Assembly (NCBI RefSeq): GCF_022227845.1 | Contig: NZ_JAJNQN010000004.1 | Coordinates: 62,001 to 126,000, forward strand | Direction of reading: 5' to 3' | From: Ectothiorhodospira lacustris | Lineage (GTDB): Bacteria; Pseudomonadota; Gammaproteobacteria; Ectothiorhodospirales; Ectothiorhodospiraceae | Length of the DNA stretch: 64,000 bases | Shown here: positions 45,574 through 54,302 of the stretch, one piece after another | Position numbering within the stretch: the stretch's first letter is position 1 | Layout: every line of letters begins with the position of its first letter | Program-made: the position numbers and the translations under genes | The notes under the pieces: generated by a model | Database searches by the model: none | The model's input: only the letters and a program-made list of their open reading frames with translations | What the model was told of the DNA's origin: nothing

Positions 45574-46461
45574 TTATCCATGCCCTTTGCTCTTTCGGAA
45601 GCCATCAAGAAGGGTTTTCCGGATAACAGTTCCAGGGCCAGTCCTCTCCCATCTGCCGTCTGGGTGCCGTATCCAGTTGGGTTTTTTCGGTAGTTTTTCA
45701 GTTTTTAGTAGTGACCATTGCCAGTCTTCAGAGTCGATGTTTTTAGGTGGGTTTTTGTTTTTTGTATGTGCCTCTTCCCGGAGGGTTGGGCTTTTTTTTT
45801 CCATGAACCTTAATATGTAGCAGTAAATTTCTTCTGCGTCTTCGTCTGTGTATTTATTTTCTAGGCAGTCTGATACATTTATTAATTTGTACCTCAAGTA
45901 GGCGCTTGGTGCCCCGTTAACAATTAGGTCATCTGGCGGCCTTATGATGCTCAGATGTGTTTCTTCGTATTTTGTTGGTTTTACTGGGTTATGGTGATCG
46001 TGAATTAAGAATGATGTGTCGCCCCAATTTATAGTGTCTTGCCTTTTTGATAGTAGTTTTGGGATGTGGACGACTTGGTTTTCTTTGTCGAATATGACAA
46101 ATCTGTTATGTTTTGTTTTATCAGTTATTTTAAATAAAAGAATGCCTGTAGGTACTAGTAGGATAAGCCATATCATCCATAGATTTATATTGTAAAAAAT
46201 GGCTGATATTGGCATAACTAATCCAGCTAGTAACATCGTCGTGGCGATCGTGTCAACAGTCGGGCTCCAGTAGTTGTCTCCATATATTAATAAATTTTTA
46301 TCATGTCTTGCCGGGGCTGGGCTTTGTATTTCGTTGCTCCTTATTTTTTCGATAATTTTTTCTGAAAGTAGCGAGGTATTTTTTTCTTTTGATATCCTTA
46401 TATCCGATCTTTTGAAGGTTTCAATTAGTGGAGATTTTACGGTTGATCTTGCGACGCCCAT
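45574..46461 (-). CDS. Two-helix membrane protein, probable immunity protein (DUF6708-like), copy 2
   Basis: The 295-residue protein parallels copy 1: two membrane helices near residues 75-125, then NRFVIFDKENQVVHIPKLLS and INWGDTSFLIHD. The central and N-terminal parts differ strongly between the two copies while the last ~40 residues (KLPKKPNWIRHPDGRWERTG onward) and the DNA behind them are nearly the same. It lies 26 bases after the effector stop codon, which is the classical place for a cognate immunity gene. The DNA is AT-rich. Confidence 0.68.
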   Translation of the reverse strand: MGVARSTVKSPLIETFKRSDIRISKEKNTSLLSEKIIEKIRSNEIQSPAPARHDKNLLIYGDNYWSPTVDTIATTMLLAGLVMPISAIFYNINLWMIWLILLVPTGILLFKITDKTKHNRFVIFDKENQVVHIPKLLSKRQDTINWGDTSFLIHDHHNPVKPTKYEETHLSIIRPPDDLIVNGAPSAYLRYKLINVSDCLENKYTDEDAEEIYCYILRFMEKKSPTLREEAHTKNKNPPKNIDSEDWQWSLLKTEKLPKKPNWIRHPDGRWERTGPGTVIRKTLLDGFRKSKGHG

Positions 46462-46487
46462 GTTTTCTTTTTCCTTGCTAGTGTTGT

Positions 46488-49400
46488 TTATTTATTCGCT
46501 TCTATTTTTTCGTGATGACTTTTTATGAAAATGGTGCTGTTCGGCCATTTTTGCTCAAATTTTTTAATGATATCATCTTCTATTCCGGGTAGTTTTATCT
46601 CTATTTTTGTTCTAATCCCATGTGTTATTTCCTTTCTTTTTGCCTCTAAATAGAAGTGAGTTTTTTGGTTTTTTTCTGATTTCTTTGTCTTTGACTTGGT
46701 TTCTTCTGTAATTTTTCTATTAATTTTTTGGTGATTGAATTCTATGCTTCCATTTATGTTTTTACTTCCGATTAGGTTGGGTGGGGTGGATATTATTATT
46801 TCAATGATGACCGGATCTTCAGGTCCTAGCTCATTTATTTTTCTATGAATTTTAAGTAGGTCTTCTTGGGTTTTGTTGGCTTTTCTTTTGTAGCTTTTTA
46901 TTCGGTTTGATTTTATGTCGTGAATTATTGTTTTTAGTTCTATTTTGACTGTAGAGATTATGATCTTTTCTATTTCTTTCTTTATGTCTTTTGGGTTTTC
47001 TGTTTTTGGTGTTTTTCCAAAGTAGCTATTTATTATTTCTTTTTGTGTTTTGCTCCTTGTGTTAGCCATTGTTGCTGTCTGGCCTAATGCGCCAATGGCT
47101 AACGCTGTTAGTATTACTAGCCCTGGTCCTGCTGGGATAAGAAAAGTTATCGCTCCCGAAATGAATATTAGTGAGCCTCCAAAGACTTGACCCATGTTTT
47201 TATGTTTTATCCCATTTTTTATGGCTATTATGCCAGTGGCAGACTCTATTAGTCCGACCCCACGATTCAGTAATCTACTTGTTTTACGTAGCAGACCTTC
47301 ATAAAAGGCTCTTCTATTAGTGTTCTTTATTGCTTTTTCTATTTGCAATTCATTTATTGAGAATATTGCAAGCGCCGATAGTGCTGAGACTAGGTCTAGC
47401 TGCTCTTCGAGTGTGGCATTTTTTGGGTTTTTTGCGGCGCTGAAGATGTTTGCTGTAATTATTGGTATTTTTACGCAGTTTAAGCTTGCTCTATAGTTTG
47501 GGTTGGACGTGATTTTTTGGCTGATCTGGATGTAATGTATTGGGCTTATTATTTTTGGTAATTCAATGTGTTTTATTTTTGTATTTTCGGTATTATTTCT
47601 TGTCTTTCCGCTTATGTTTGTTCTATTTATTTCTTCTGAATATATTTTTATTCTATCCAGTTTTACTTTTGTTATCCGCTCGAGTAGTTCTGCCGTTTTT
47701 TGTATTCCTGTCTCTGGGGTTTCTAGGTTTTTACTTAGTGTTGCTTCTGTCAGTGCTTGTAATATTGCTTCAATGGCGTCCGCAGAAAATGTGATTAGCT
47801 TTAAACGGTCGCTTTCTTTGATGCTAGCTAGATTAATGTTTGTTGTTTTTAATTTCTCTACGCTCTCAAACCAGGCGAATAGTATTTTTCTTGCTTCGCT
47901 GTCCCTGCCGTTAATGACCGGGATTTTTACTATTTCTCCCAGTGCTATTTTATATAAGTAATCCAGGGATTCTTGAGATTCGTTTTCAAATATTGCATAT
48001 CCCCAATGCAGTATTCCGATGCCTCTTGTCTCTGGGTTTTCGCTACTGGTGAAGTCTTCTATTGATCTGTCGAAATCCTTTGAATTTATTATCTTTGCCA
48101 ATTTTCTTTCTGTTAAGTTTTTTATCTTATTGGATTTGAGGGTTATTTTATCCCATTTATCAAGCCTTCTTTTTATTCTTATGGTGTCTGCTACTTTAGT
48201 TAGTTCTGGGTTTTGCTCTATCATTTTCTGAATCAGTCTTCCAAGTGCTATTTCTCCTTTTGTGGCGGATTCTTCAATTTTTTCTAGTGTGGTTAGTTGC
48301 TCGTCTAGTTGATTTTTTAAATCTCTTGTCATCTGCAAGGGGTCTTGAAATATTGCTATAAGACAGCTGGAGACGTCTCGTAATGTGAGCATGTCATTTC
48401 TGTCGTCTTGCAGCTGAAAATGTTTACGTGGTTGCCCTCCATGTTCTGCGTTATATCCAAGGCGCCCCGACCTTGCGCTATCTCTGCCTAAACATAGAGG
48501 TTGAAACCTTTCTGCCACAATCGAATCATTACGGTTAGGCTTATTTGTGTTCATTGATATTGATGAGGATTGATTCCTCAAATCCCCCCACGCCATCCCC
48601 CCAAAACCCTCAATCCGCTCCCAATGCCAGGGAATCTCGCTCATGGCCAGGTGATATTCATGGAGATGTCCTGCCACGTAGTGGGGCAGGAGTAGTTTTG
48701 CGCCCAGAGGGCAATGTGCCGGGCGCTCGTCCTGGCCCTGCCATTGAGCCAGGTTGACTTCAAACCAACAGCCTTCGGGGCCGGCTTCCAGTTCGCGCCA
48801 CAGATGTCCGTCACGAAAGATGTAAACCCGGCACCCAGGGCGTATTGGGGCAGTTTCCCGCTGGTCCAGATCCAGCGCCCGGTGCAGGACGACGGCGACG
48901 AACTGATGGCGGTGGCGATGCACCCTGAGTTCCGGGTCACCTGCAAAGTTCCTTTTCTGCGGCATGACTCCACTGGCCAGCGGGACCCGATAGATACCGT
49001 AAAAGGGATCTTCCAGCCGCAATGCAAGGTCGACAGGTGCTTCTTCGAGCCCTGTGAAGATCATCCGATGGTGGCCCCGGTGACCTGGCTCCGGTTCGGG
49101 ATAGGCTTCCACGGGTTGCTGGGTAGTGCCATGAGTCGTCAGCTCGATCAGCAGTCCTTTCCCTTCGGCGCGATCCAGATCAATGTCCAGGCGCAGGGCA
49201 TAAGGAGGCTCTGCGAGAGGCGGCGCCTCCAGCATCTCGGGATCGATTTCAGGCGGAGGTGTGCAGCCTGGCTGCATCAAGGGTGCCGGTGGCGTGTTGC
49301 GACAGTTGGAAACCATCTGGTCGAATTGCCTGACCGCCGGTCGTCCCTCGAAGAAGACATTGCCGGAGGCGGTCAGAAACTCCGCATGACCCTGTCGGGT

Positions 49401-50177
49401 ACCGGAGCGAAGGCCACCGCAGTTGCCGGCTTCGTCTCCTCGACTTCTGGAGAATCGTGAATCCAGGTGACAGGCGGGGTGGCCGTTGATGCGGATGCTG
49501 TCGGCGGTGCCGACGGCATCCATGCTCTCCGCCACGTTCATGTACGGGATGGGCTTGCACTTTTTGCCGATGCGGGTACGGCAGACGTCGATGGTGGTGA
49601 GGATGCCTTCCGAGCCGGCATGGACCGCGCTGCGACCGTTGATGGCGATGTTTCGGTTGCCGGAAGTCCGGGGTGAGTTGCCTCCCACGTGACCGGACTC
49701 AGGTTCTCCCGAAGTGAGTGGGCGGGTGAGGATGGTGCCGGGAATCAGGCCGATGCGTGCCTCGATCGTGTCGGCGATCGCCCGAATGTCCCCCGGGTTG
49801 AGTCTGCCCAGCAGGACATCACCATCCAGGCCGGTCCGGGGGCAGCGGCTTATCCGTCTTCCATCCGGCGCGGATGTTTCCGGTAGCGTCCAGTCGGGAT
49901 CAATGCGGCGATAGAGACCGGCCAGCGTCTGATGCGCTGTCTCCTGACCGCCGAGCCAGGCCCTGAGTGCTCGCCGGCCCTGGTCCGGGGAAGGGAAAAC
50001 GGGCAGGCCCTGGGCAATGCCGATACTGCCATTGTCCAGGGCCGCCATGCCCAGGCCCAGGAGCCCCGGGTTCTGGGTGCGCCAGGAAAGGCTGCCACCC
50101 CGAAAGATGGTGAGAACATCCGTGTCATCAAAGTAGTGGACCTCCTGATCGGAGGCGCCGCCGGCAGCCGTGAACAT
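46488..50177 (-). CDS. PAAR-type (type VI secretion-like) effector with AT-rich C-terminal toxin
   Basis: The 1229-residue protein is chimeric. Residues ~1-150 include SWRTQNPGLLGLG and LPVFPSPDQGRRALRAWL, similar to a domain of phage and effector proteins. Residues ~175-300 form a PAAR-like DUF4150 domain (NGRSAVHAGSEGILTTIDVCR, KPIPYMNVAES, NGHPACHLDSRFSRSRGDEAGNCGG, FFEGRPAVRQFDQMVSNC), which caps the type VI spike. Residues ~320-545 are a GC-rich linker or adaptor. From about residue 545 (near 48545) the DNA turns AT-rich and the protein becomes Lys/Ile/Asn rich with a hydrophobic hairpin near residues 985-1030. No catalytic motif is seen; a membrane-damaging toxin is possible. AAGGA precedes the start. 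Confidence 0.8.
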   Translation of the reverse strand: MFTAAGGASDQEVHYFDDTDVLTIFRGGSLSWRTQNPGLLGLGMAALDNGSIGIAQGLPVFPSPDQGRRALRAWLGGQETAHQTLAGLYRRIDPDWTLPETSAPDGRRISRCPRTGLDGDVLLGRLNPGDIRAIADTIEARIGLIPGTILTRPLTSGEPESGHVGGNSPRTSGNRNIAINGRSAVHAGSEGILTTIDVCRTRIGKKCKPIPYMNVAESMDAVGTADSIRINGHPACHLDSRFSRSRGDEAGNCGGLRSGTRQGHAEFLTASGNVFFEGRPAVRQFDQMVSNCRNTPPAPLMQPGCTPPPEIDPEMLEAPPLAEPPYALRLDIDLDRAEGKGLLIELTTHGTTQQPVEAYPEPEPGHRGHHRMIFTGLEEAPVDLALRLEDPFYGIYRVPLASGVMPQKRNFAGDPELRVHRHRHQFVAVVLHRALDLDQRETAPIRPGCRVYIFRDGHLWRELEAGPEGCWFEVNLAQWQGQDERPAHCPLGAKLLLPHYVAGHLHEYHLAMSEIPWHWERIEGFGGMAWGDLRNQSSSISMNTNKPNRNDSIVAERFQPLCLGRDSARSGRLGYNAEHGGQPRKHFQLQDDRNDMLTLRDVSSCLIAIFQDPLQMTRDLKNQLDEQLTTLEKIEESATKGEIALGRLIQKMIEQNPELTKVADTIRIKRRLDKWDKITLKSNKIKNLTERKLAKIINSKDFDRSIEDFTSSENPETRGIGILHWGYAIFENESQESLDYLYKIALGEIVKIPVINGRDSEARKILFAWFESVEKLKTTNINLASIKESDRLKLITFSADAIEAILQALTEATLSKNLETPETGIQKTAELLERITKVKLDRIKIYSEEINRTNISGKTRNNTENTKIKHIELPKIISPIHYIQISQKITSNPNYRASLNCVKIPIITANIFSAAKNPKNATLEEQLDLVSALSALAIFSINELQIEKAIKNTNRRAFYEGLLRKTSRLLNRGVGLIESATGIIAIKNGIKHKNMGQVFGGSLIFISGAITFLIPAGPGLVILTALAIGALGQTATMANTRSKTQKEIINSYFGKTPKTENPKDIKKEIEKIIISTVKIELKTIIHDIKSNRIKSYKRKANKTQEDLLKIHRKINELGPEDPVIIEIIISTPPNLIGSKNINGSIEFNHQKINRKITEETKSKTKKSEKNQKTHFYLEAKRKEITHGIRTKIEIKLPGIEDDIIKKFEQKWPNSTIFIKSHHEKIEANK

Positions 50178-50316
50178 GGGGGGCGTCCTTGCCTCTGGGA
50201 TTCGCTGGAATCATTTCCCGGCGCTGTTCAAGGATCAAGTCTTTAGCCTGATTTTTTGGGGGGAGTTCTCATTTTTTCGGTTTGGTATGGAAACTTCAGG
50301 TTGTTGCAGCCGTCGG

Positions 50317-50640
50317 TCAGCCCCGGGTCACCCAGGCATTACACCATCCACCAGCCGCGACCAGCTTGCCCGGGAATACGGCGCAAGGCCCCCATTCCGC
50401 CTGGGACGGATCACTGAACATCAGACAGTTGGCGCAGTTATGGCCTGCCTGATAGGCGCTGTGGGTGGAGTCCGACGCATTTTCCACATAGCTCATGGCC
50501 CTTGCCTGGGCACTGCTCGGGTCCAGGCGTTCCGCTGCCAGGGCCGCGTGCCACGACACGGGCAGGATGGTGATCGCGGCACCGGCCGCGCCCATTTTCA
50601 GGAATCGGCGACGCTGCATGGAAGCGTTCTTGTCACTCAT
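50317..50640 (-). CDS. High-potential iron-sulfur protein (HiPIP), Tat-exported
   Basis: The 107-residue precursor has a twin-arginine signal (QRRRFLKMGAAGAA) and a mature part with the four [4Fe-4S] cysteines in CANCLMF, WGPCAVFPG and GGWCNAW. HiPIPs are soluble periplasmic one-electron carriers that feed photosynthetic reaction centres or oxidases; PioC of phototrophic iron oxidisers is a HiPIP. ATG 50640 is preceded by GAGGAGAA. It is divergent from the mtrA-like gene and has its own sigma-54 type promoter. The PAAR effector downstream is probably unrelated. Confidence 0.93.
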   Translation of the reverse strand: MSDKNASMQRRRFLKMGAAGAAITILPVSWHAALAAERLDPSSAQARAMSYVENASDSTHSAYQAGHNCANCLMFSDPSQAEWGPCAVFPGKLVAAGGWCNAWVTRG

Positions 50641-50692
50641 GGTGCTGTTCTCCTCTATCTCATTTTGTAATGTGCTGACAGCGCCGAGATCT

Positions 50693-50710
50693 TTGCAGAG
50701 AGCGTGCCAT
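50693..50710 (-). promoter_or_regulatory. Sigma-54 (-24/-12) promoter of the HiPIP gene
   Basis: Read on the minus strand, ATGGCACGCTCTCTGCAA has TGGCACG and TGCA with exactly ten bases between the GG and GC dinucleotides, very close to the TGGCACG-N4-TTGCA consensus. The predicted transcript start is near 50684, giving a leader of about 44 bases before ATG 50640. Confidence 0.78.
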
Positions 50711-51100
50711 CCTGGCCGGAGCACTGCATGGATAACGCTGCTCGAAATCCCGTTGTTGGTTTATGTGTACATAAAAGCTTGTGATCTCAATGGCTTTTAG
50801 TGATCGGACCTAGGGATTGTCGAGGTCCCAGGCGCTGATTCCCGTTGTGCAACTCCGGGCAAATACCGGGTTTGCAACCGCACCGGCGCTGTTCATTCTC
50901 TGCGCAAGATGGTCATAACCTGCTCACGCCTCATCCACGAATATCCCCGGTGATGGTTTGAGCCCGCTGGGCTTAACGGGACGGCGTGCTGGAAGATTTT
51001 TTACCAGCCCACCGCCGATCGGTCTGTTTTTAACCACCGGTCATGGTTGTTCCTGCCCCCGGGTCGACATAAGAATCAACGATTTACATATGGTTTTTTG

Positions 51101-51117
51101 TTGGCCCGCATCCTGCA
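51101..51117 (+). promoter_or_regulatory. Probable sigma-54 (-24/-12) promoter of the mtrABC-like genes
   Basis: TTGGCCCGCATCCTGCA has the GG and GC dinucleotides at the required ten-base gap and matches the consensus at most positions, with one change in the -24 block (A to C) and one in the -12 block (T to C). The predicted start is near 51128, leaving a leader of about 98 bases to ATG 51226. Confidence 0.62.
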
Positions 51118-51225
51118 TCAGCAGGCTGGCGAACCTTGCCCCACCATCCAGCGGTCGATGTTGACCACCAGGCCTGTTGCAGGGCCTGCGCAATAACAAA
51201 CAGGGGCAAACCAGAGGGGGTTGTG

Positions 51226-52104
51226 ATGAGGCATTGGTTACTCGTATTCGGCATTGCACTGGCGATGGTGCTGGTGCCCGTGGCGCCCGCCTGGGCGGTG
51301 GGCGGTGATCCGGAACGGCCCATACGTGGGGTGGACAAGGTACCCAAGCTGGAGGTGGACCGCTCCGCCCGTATCCAGGAACACGTGCAGCGCATCTTCA
51401 GGACACCCCATGCCAATTTCGCCGATGAGCGCACGCCGTTTGCCCAGGGCATGTGCAATCGCTGTCACGGACCCGGGATGGAGATCTTCTTCAACCCCGA
51501 GAAGGAATCCGCCGAGCGCATGAACCAGCCCTGTCTGAGCTGTCACGAGGAGGGCGCGCGCCGCCACTGGCATGGCAGCACCCATGAATTCTCCGGCCTG
51601 GCCTGCGTCAACTGCCATGCTATGCACAATGAGCGCCCGAGACTGCTCAAGGCCGATACCCAGTTGGAAGTGTGCGGTGCCTGCCACCTGGATCGTCGCG
51701 CCGATTTCGGCAAGCCCTCTCATCACCCGGTCCCGGAAGGCCTCATGCAGTGCACCGACTGCCATAACCCCCATGGCACCCCCGGTCCCAAGAAGCTGAT
51801 CGGTCATACGGTGAATGAGACCTGCTACAACTGCCACGCCGAAAAGCGAGGACCCTTCCTGTGGGAGCACAACCCGGCTCGCGAGGCCTGCACCACCTGT
51901 CACGATCCCCACGGTTCCATCCATCGGCCGATGCTGGTCAGCCGCCCCCCCATGCTGTGTCAGCAGTGTCACCTGGGTTCCCACTCCGACGTGCCACTCA
52001 CCGGCGCACGTATGGATTTCCGGGTGCAGGGTCGCAGCTGCCTGAACTGCCATAGCCAGGTCCACGGTTCCAACCATCCCCGTGGCTTCGTCTTCAAGGA
52101 ATGA
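51226..52104 (+). CDS. MtrA/PioA/DmsE-family periplasmic multiheme cytochrome c with nine heme motifs
   Basis: The 292-residue protein has a Sec signal peptide (cleavage near AWA-VGG). Nine CxxCH motifs are present: CNRCH, CLSCH, CVNCH, CGACH, CTDCH, CYNCH, CTTCH, CQQCH and CLNCH, starting at about residues 77, 103, 127, 150, 176, 200, 222, 245 and 272. MtrA-type proteins normally have ten; the missing one is the first, because FRTPHANFADERTPF and CHGPG match the region around the second heme. The protein would sit inside the MtrB-like barrel and carry electrons through the outer membrane. AGAGGGGG precedes the start. Confidence 0.9.
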   Translation: MRHWLLVFGIALAMVLVPVAPAWAVGGDPERPIRGVDKVPKLEVDRSARIQEHVQRIFRTPHANFADERTPFAQGMCNRCHGPGMEIFFNPEKESAERMNQPCLSCHEEGARRHWHGSTHEFSGLACVNCHAMHNERPRLLKADTQLEVCGACHLDRRADFGKPSHHPVPEGLMQCTDCHNPHGTPGPKKLIGHTVNETCYNCHAEKRGPFLWEHNPAREACTTCHDPHGSIHRPMLVSRPPMLCQQCHLGSHSDVPLTGARMDFRVQGRSCLNCHSQVHGSNHPRGFVFKE

Positions 52105-52153
52105 GGCCAACCGTCACCGGTATCTCCCGGTGGACAGGTGCGAGGAGAGAATC

Positions 52154-54187
52154 ATGAGCAGAATGTCGAAATCACTCTTGACGACCACCACGGTCTGCGC
52201 CGTGGGACTGGCCACGCCCTTGACCCTGGCCGCGCAGGAGGGATCAAGCCAGATTGTCAGAAAGGAGATCCGGGCCGGGGTCGGTTATCTGAGCGAGGAC
52301 TCCTTCCGGCTGGGACGCTTTACCGGCGTCGACCAGGCCGGGGTGTTTCTGGATCTGGGATTCCTGCTGCGCGGCCTGGATCCCCATGACGGAGATACCA
52401 CCCGCTACTGGCGACTGGAAGGCCGCAACCTCGGACTGGATTCCCGCAGCCTGAAATTGGATGCCGGTGAGCGGGGGCATTACAGCACCTTCCTGTATTA
52501 CCAGGAAATGCCCAGCTACCAGTACCGGGACGTGGGTACGCCCTACCGTGGGACCGGCTCGGGAAATCTGAGCCTGCCAGCGGCGGGCGGGGCGGCGACT
52601 GCCGATGAGTTTCTGCGCGAAGTGGATCTGGGTGTGAAGCGCGAGCGCCTGAGCGCGGGCGGGCGGGTCAACCTGGATACCCGCTGGCGGGCCAGTACGG
52701 CGGTGCATTACGACCGCAAGGATGGCCTCATGGCCCGAGGCGTGAACAACGACTACTTCTGGGCCTTGCAACGTTCCGCCGTGGTGCCGGTGCCGGTGGA
52801 TTACGAGACCACCCGTTTCGAGGCCGATGTCACCTACGACGGTGACCAGCTGCAGGGACGGCTGGGCTATCACGTGTCTGTCTTCTCCCAGCGGGATGGC
52901 CAGAGTCTGGATGTTCCCGATGCCACGGTGGCCAATTGGGACAATGCCCCGAGCCGTACGGTGGCCCTGGAGCCGGACAATCAGTTTCATCAGCTCACGG
53001 GTTCCATCGGTTACAGCTTTACCGAAAGCACCGCCCGGATAGGCGCCGATGTGGCCTTGGGCCGGATGACCCAGGATGAACGGTTCGTGGAGCAGTTCGA
53101 CGGGCTGCCTTCATCTTTGGACGGGCAGATCAACACCACGCTGGTAAATCTTCGGGCCAGCGGCCGCCCCCACGAGCGGCTGAACCTGCGTGCGGGTTAC
53201 CGCTACGACGATCGTGACAACCGCACTTCCGCCTATGACGTGGAACACAATGGACGGACATGGTCTTCACGTCCGGTCAGTTCCACCCAGAACCGCTACC
53301 ACGTGGATGCCAGCTACCGACTGCAGGATCGGACCTACCTGAATCTGGGGGTGGTCAGGGACGAGCGGGAGCGGACCTACGATGACAGGGAACGCACGGA
53401 TGAAACCGCCTACAAGGCCGGCATTCGCACCCGGGCGATTCCACGCACCACCCTCAGTGCCGAATTTCAGTATGCCGAACAGCGGGGTTCCAACTGGGAA
53501 CGGGATACCGCGCCGGAAACCCTGCGCAAGTATTACCTTGCGGACCGGGATCGCCACAGCATCACCCTGCTGGCCACCTTCCAGGCCAATGGGCGGCTGC
53601 AATTCACGCCGCGGGTGCAGTGGATCGACGATGACTATTCACGTTCCGAGTTGGGGCTGCAGTCCGCCGAGCGACAGATCTGGGCCATGGATGTCTCCTA
53701 CGTGCCCACTGATCGGCTGACCGCGTTTGCCTTCTATGCCTACGAAAACGTCAAGGCGGACCAGGACGGTTTCCGGGCACCGACCCCGACCCGTCCCGGC
53801 GGCGAGTTCTGGCGTTCGCAGCGGGATGAGGATTCCTTCACTTTGGGCGTGGGCGGTGAATACGCGGTTCGCCCGGGCAAACTGACCCTGGGGACCGAAC
53901 TGATTCATATCGAAAGCTCGGGCCGTGCCCGGGTGAGATCCGAACTTGGGAACGGCGTCTATCCCAGCCTGGAATCACGCCTGACCCAGTTCAGCCTGTA
54001 CGGCGATTACCGGCTGCGTCAGAACCTGGATTTCCGCCTGCGTTACATGGTGGAGCGTTATGAGGAAAAGGACTGGGGTCTGGATAACGTGGGGGTGACC
54101 GGTGTCGGCAACCTCATCCTGCTGGATCAGGATAGCCCCGACTACACATCACACCTGATTGCCGGCACGTTGCGCTATCGGTTCTAG
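52154..54187 (+). CDS. MtrB/PioB-family outer-membrane beta-barrel
   Basis: The 677-residue precursor has a signal peptide (ending near LTLAAQ) and then a long series of alternating amphipathic strands with a C-terminal phenylalanine (LRYRF), as in outer-membrane porins. The size and the position directly behind an MtrA-type cytochrome identify the MtrB/PioB family, which sheathes the cytochrome. No cysteine pair is seen near the mature N-terminus, unlike the CxxC of Shewanella MtrB. GAGGAG precedes ATG 52154. Confidence 0.87.
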   Translation: MSRMSKSLLTTTTVCAVGLATPLTLAAQEGSSQIVRKEIRAGVGYLSEDSFRLGRFTGVDQAGVFLDLGFLLRGLDPHDGDTTRYWRLEGRNLGLDSRSLKLDAGERGHYSTFLYYQEMPSYQYRDVGTPYRGTGSGNLSLPAAGGAATADEFLREVDLGVKRERLSAGGRVNLDTRWRASTAVHYDRKDGLMARGVNNDYFWALQRSAVVPVPVDYETTRFEADVTYDGDQLQGRLGYHVSVFSQRDGQSLDVPDATVANWDNAPSRTVALEPDNQFHQLTGSIGYSFTESTARIGADVALGRMTQDERFVEQFDGLPSSLDGQINTTLVNLRASGRPHERLNLRAGYRYDDRDNRTSAYDVEHNGRTWSSRPVSSTQNRYHVDASYRLQDRTYLNLGVVRDERERTYDDRERTDETAYKAGIRTRAIPRTTLSAEFQYAEQRGSNWERDTAPETLRKYYLADRDRHSITLLATFQANGRLQFTPRVQWIDDDYSRSELGLQSAERQIWAMDVSYVPTDRLTAFAFYAYENVKADQDGFRAPTPTRPGGEFWRSQRDEDSFTLGVGGEYAVRPGKLTLGTELIHIESSGRARVRSELGNGVYPSLESRLTQFSLYGDYRLRQNLDFRLRYMVERYEEKDWGLDNVGVTGVGNLILLDQDSPDYTSHLIAGTLRYRF

Positions 54188-54302
54188 ATACTGCTTTTAT
54201 AACAACGAGTTCAATGGGTTGGGCGATATGGATGAGCGATCTCCGGCCTGTTGCCGGAATGGCTGCGAGCGTCCACGGCGAATCAACCTGGAGGTGGGGA
54301 GC

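Larger units (their letters stand above)
50641..51225. promoter_or_regulatory. 585-bp divergent control region between HiPIP and mtrA-like genes
   Basis: No gene is seen here. It contains a sigma-54 type promoter for each direction (50693-50710 and 51101-51117) and short inverted repeats between them that could bind an activator: TTTATGT-GT-ACATAAA at 50760-50775, GTTGTGCAAC at 50844-50853 and GGTTTGCAACC at 50869-50879. The last two share a core and are one to two helical turns apart in phase terms (centres 25.5 bases apart). Confidence 0.65.

Noticed and set aside
47540-48231. Plus-strand frames of hydrophobic Leu/Phe/Ser-rich peptides
   Set aside because: They are antisense to the AT-rich toxin end of the large effector and reflect its lysine codons read on the opposite strand.
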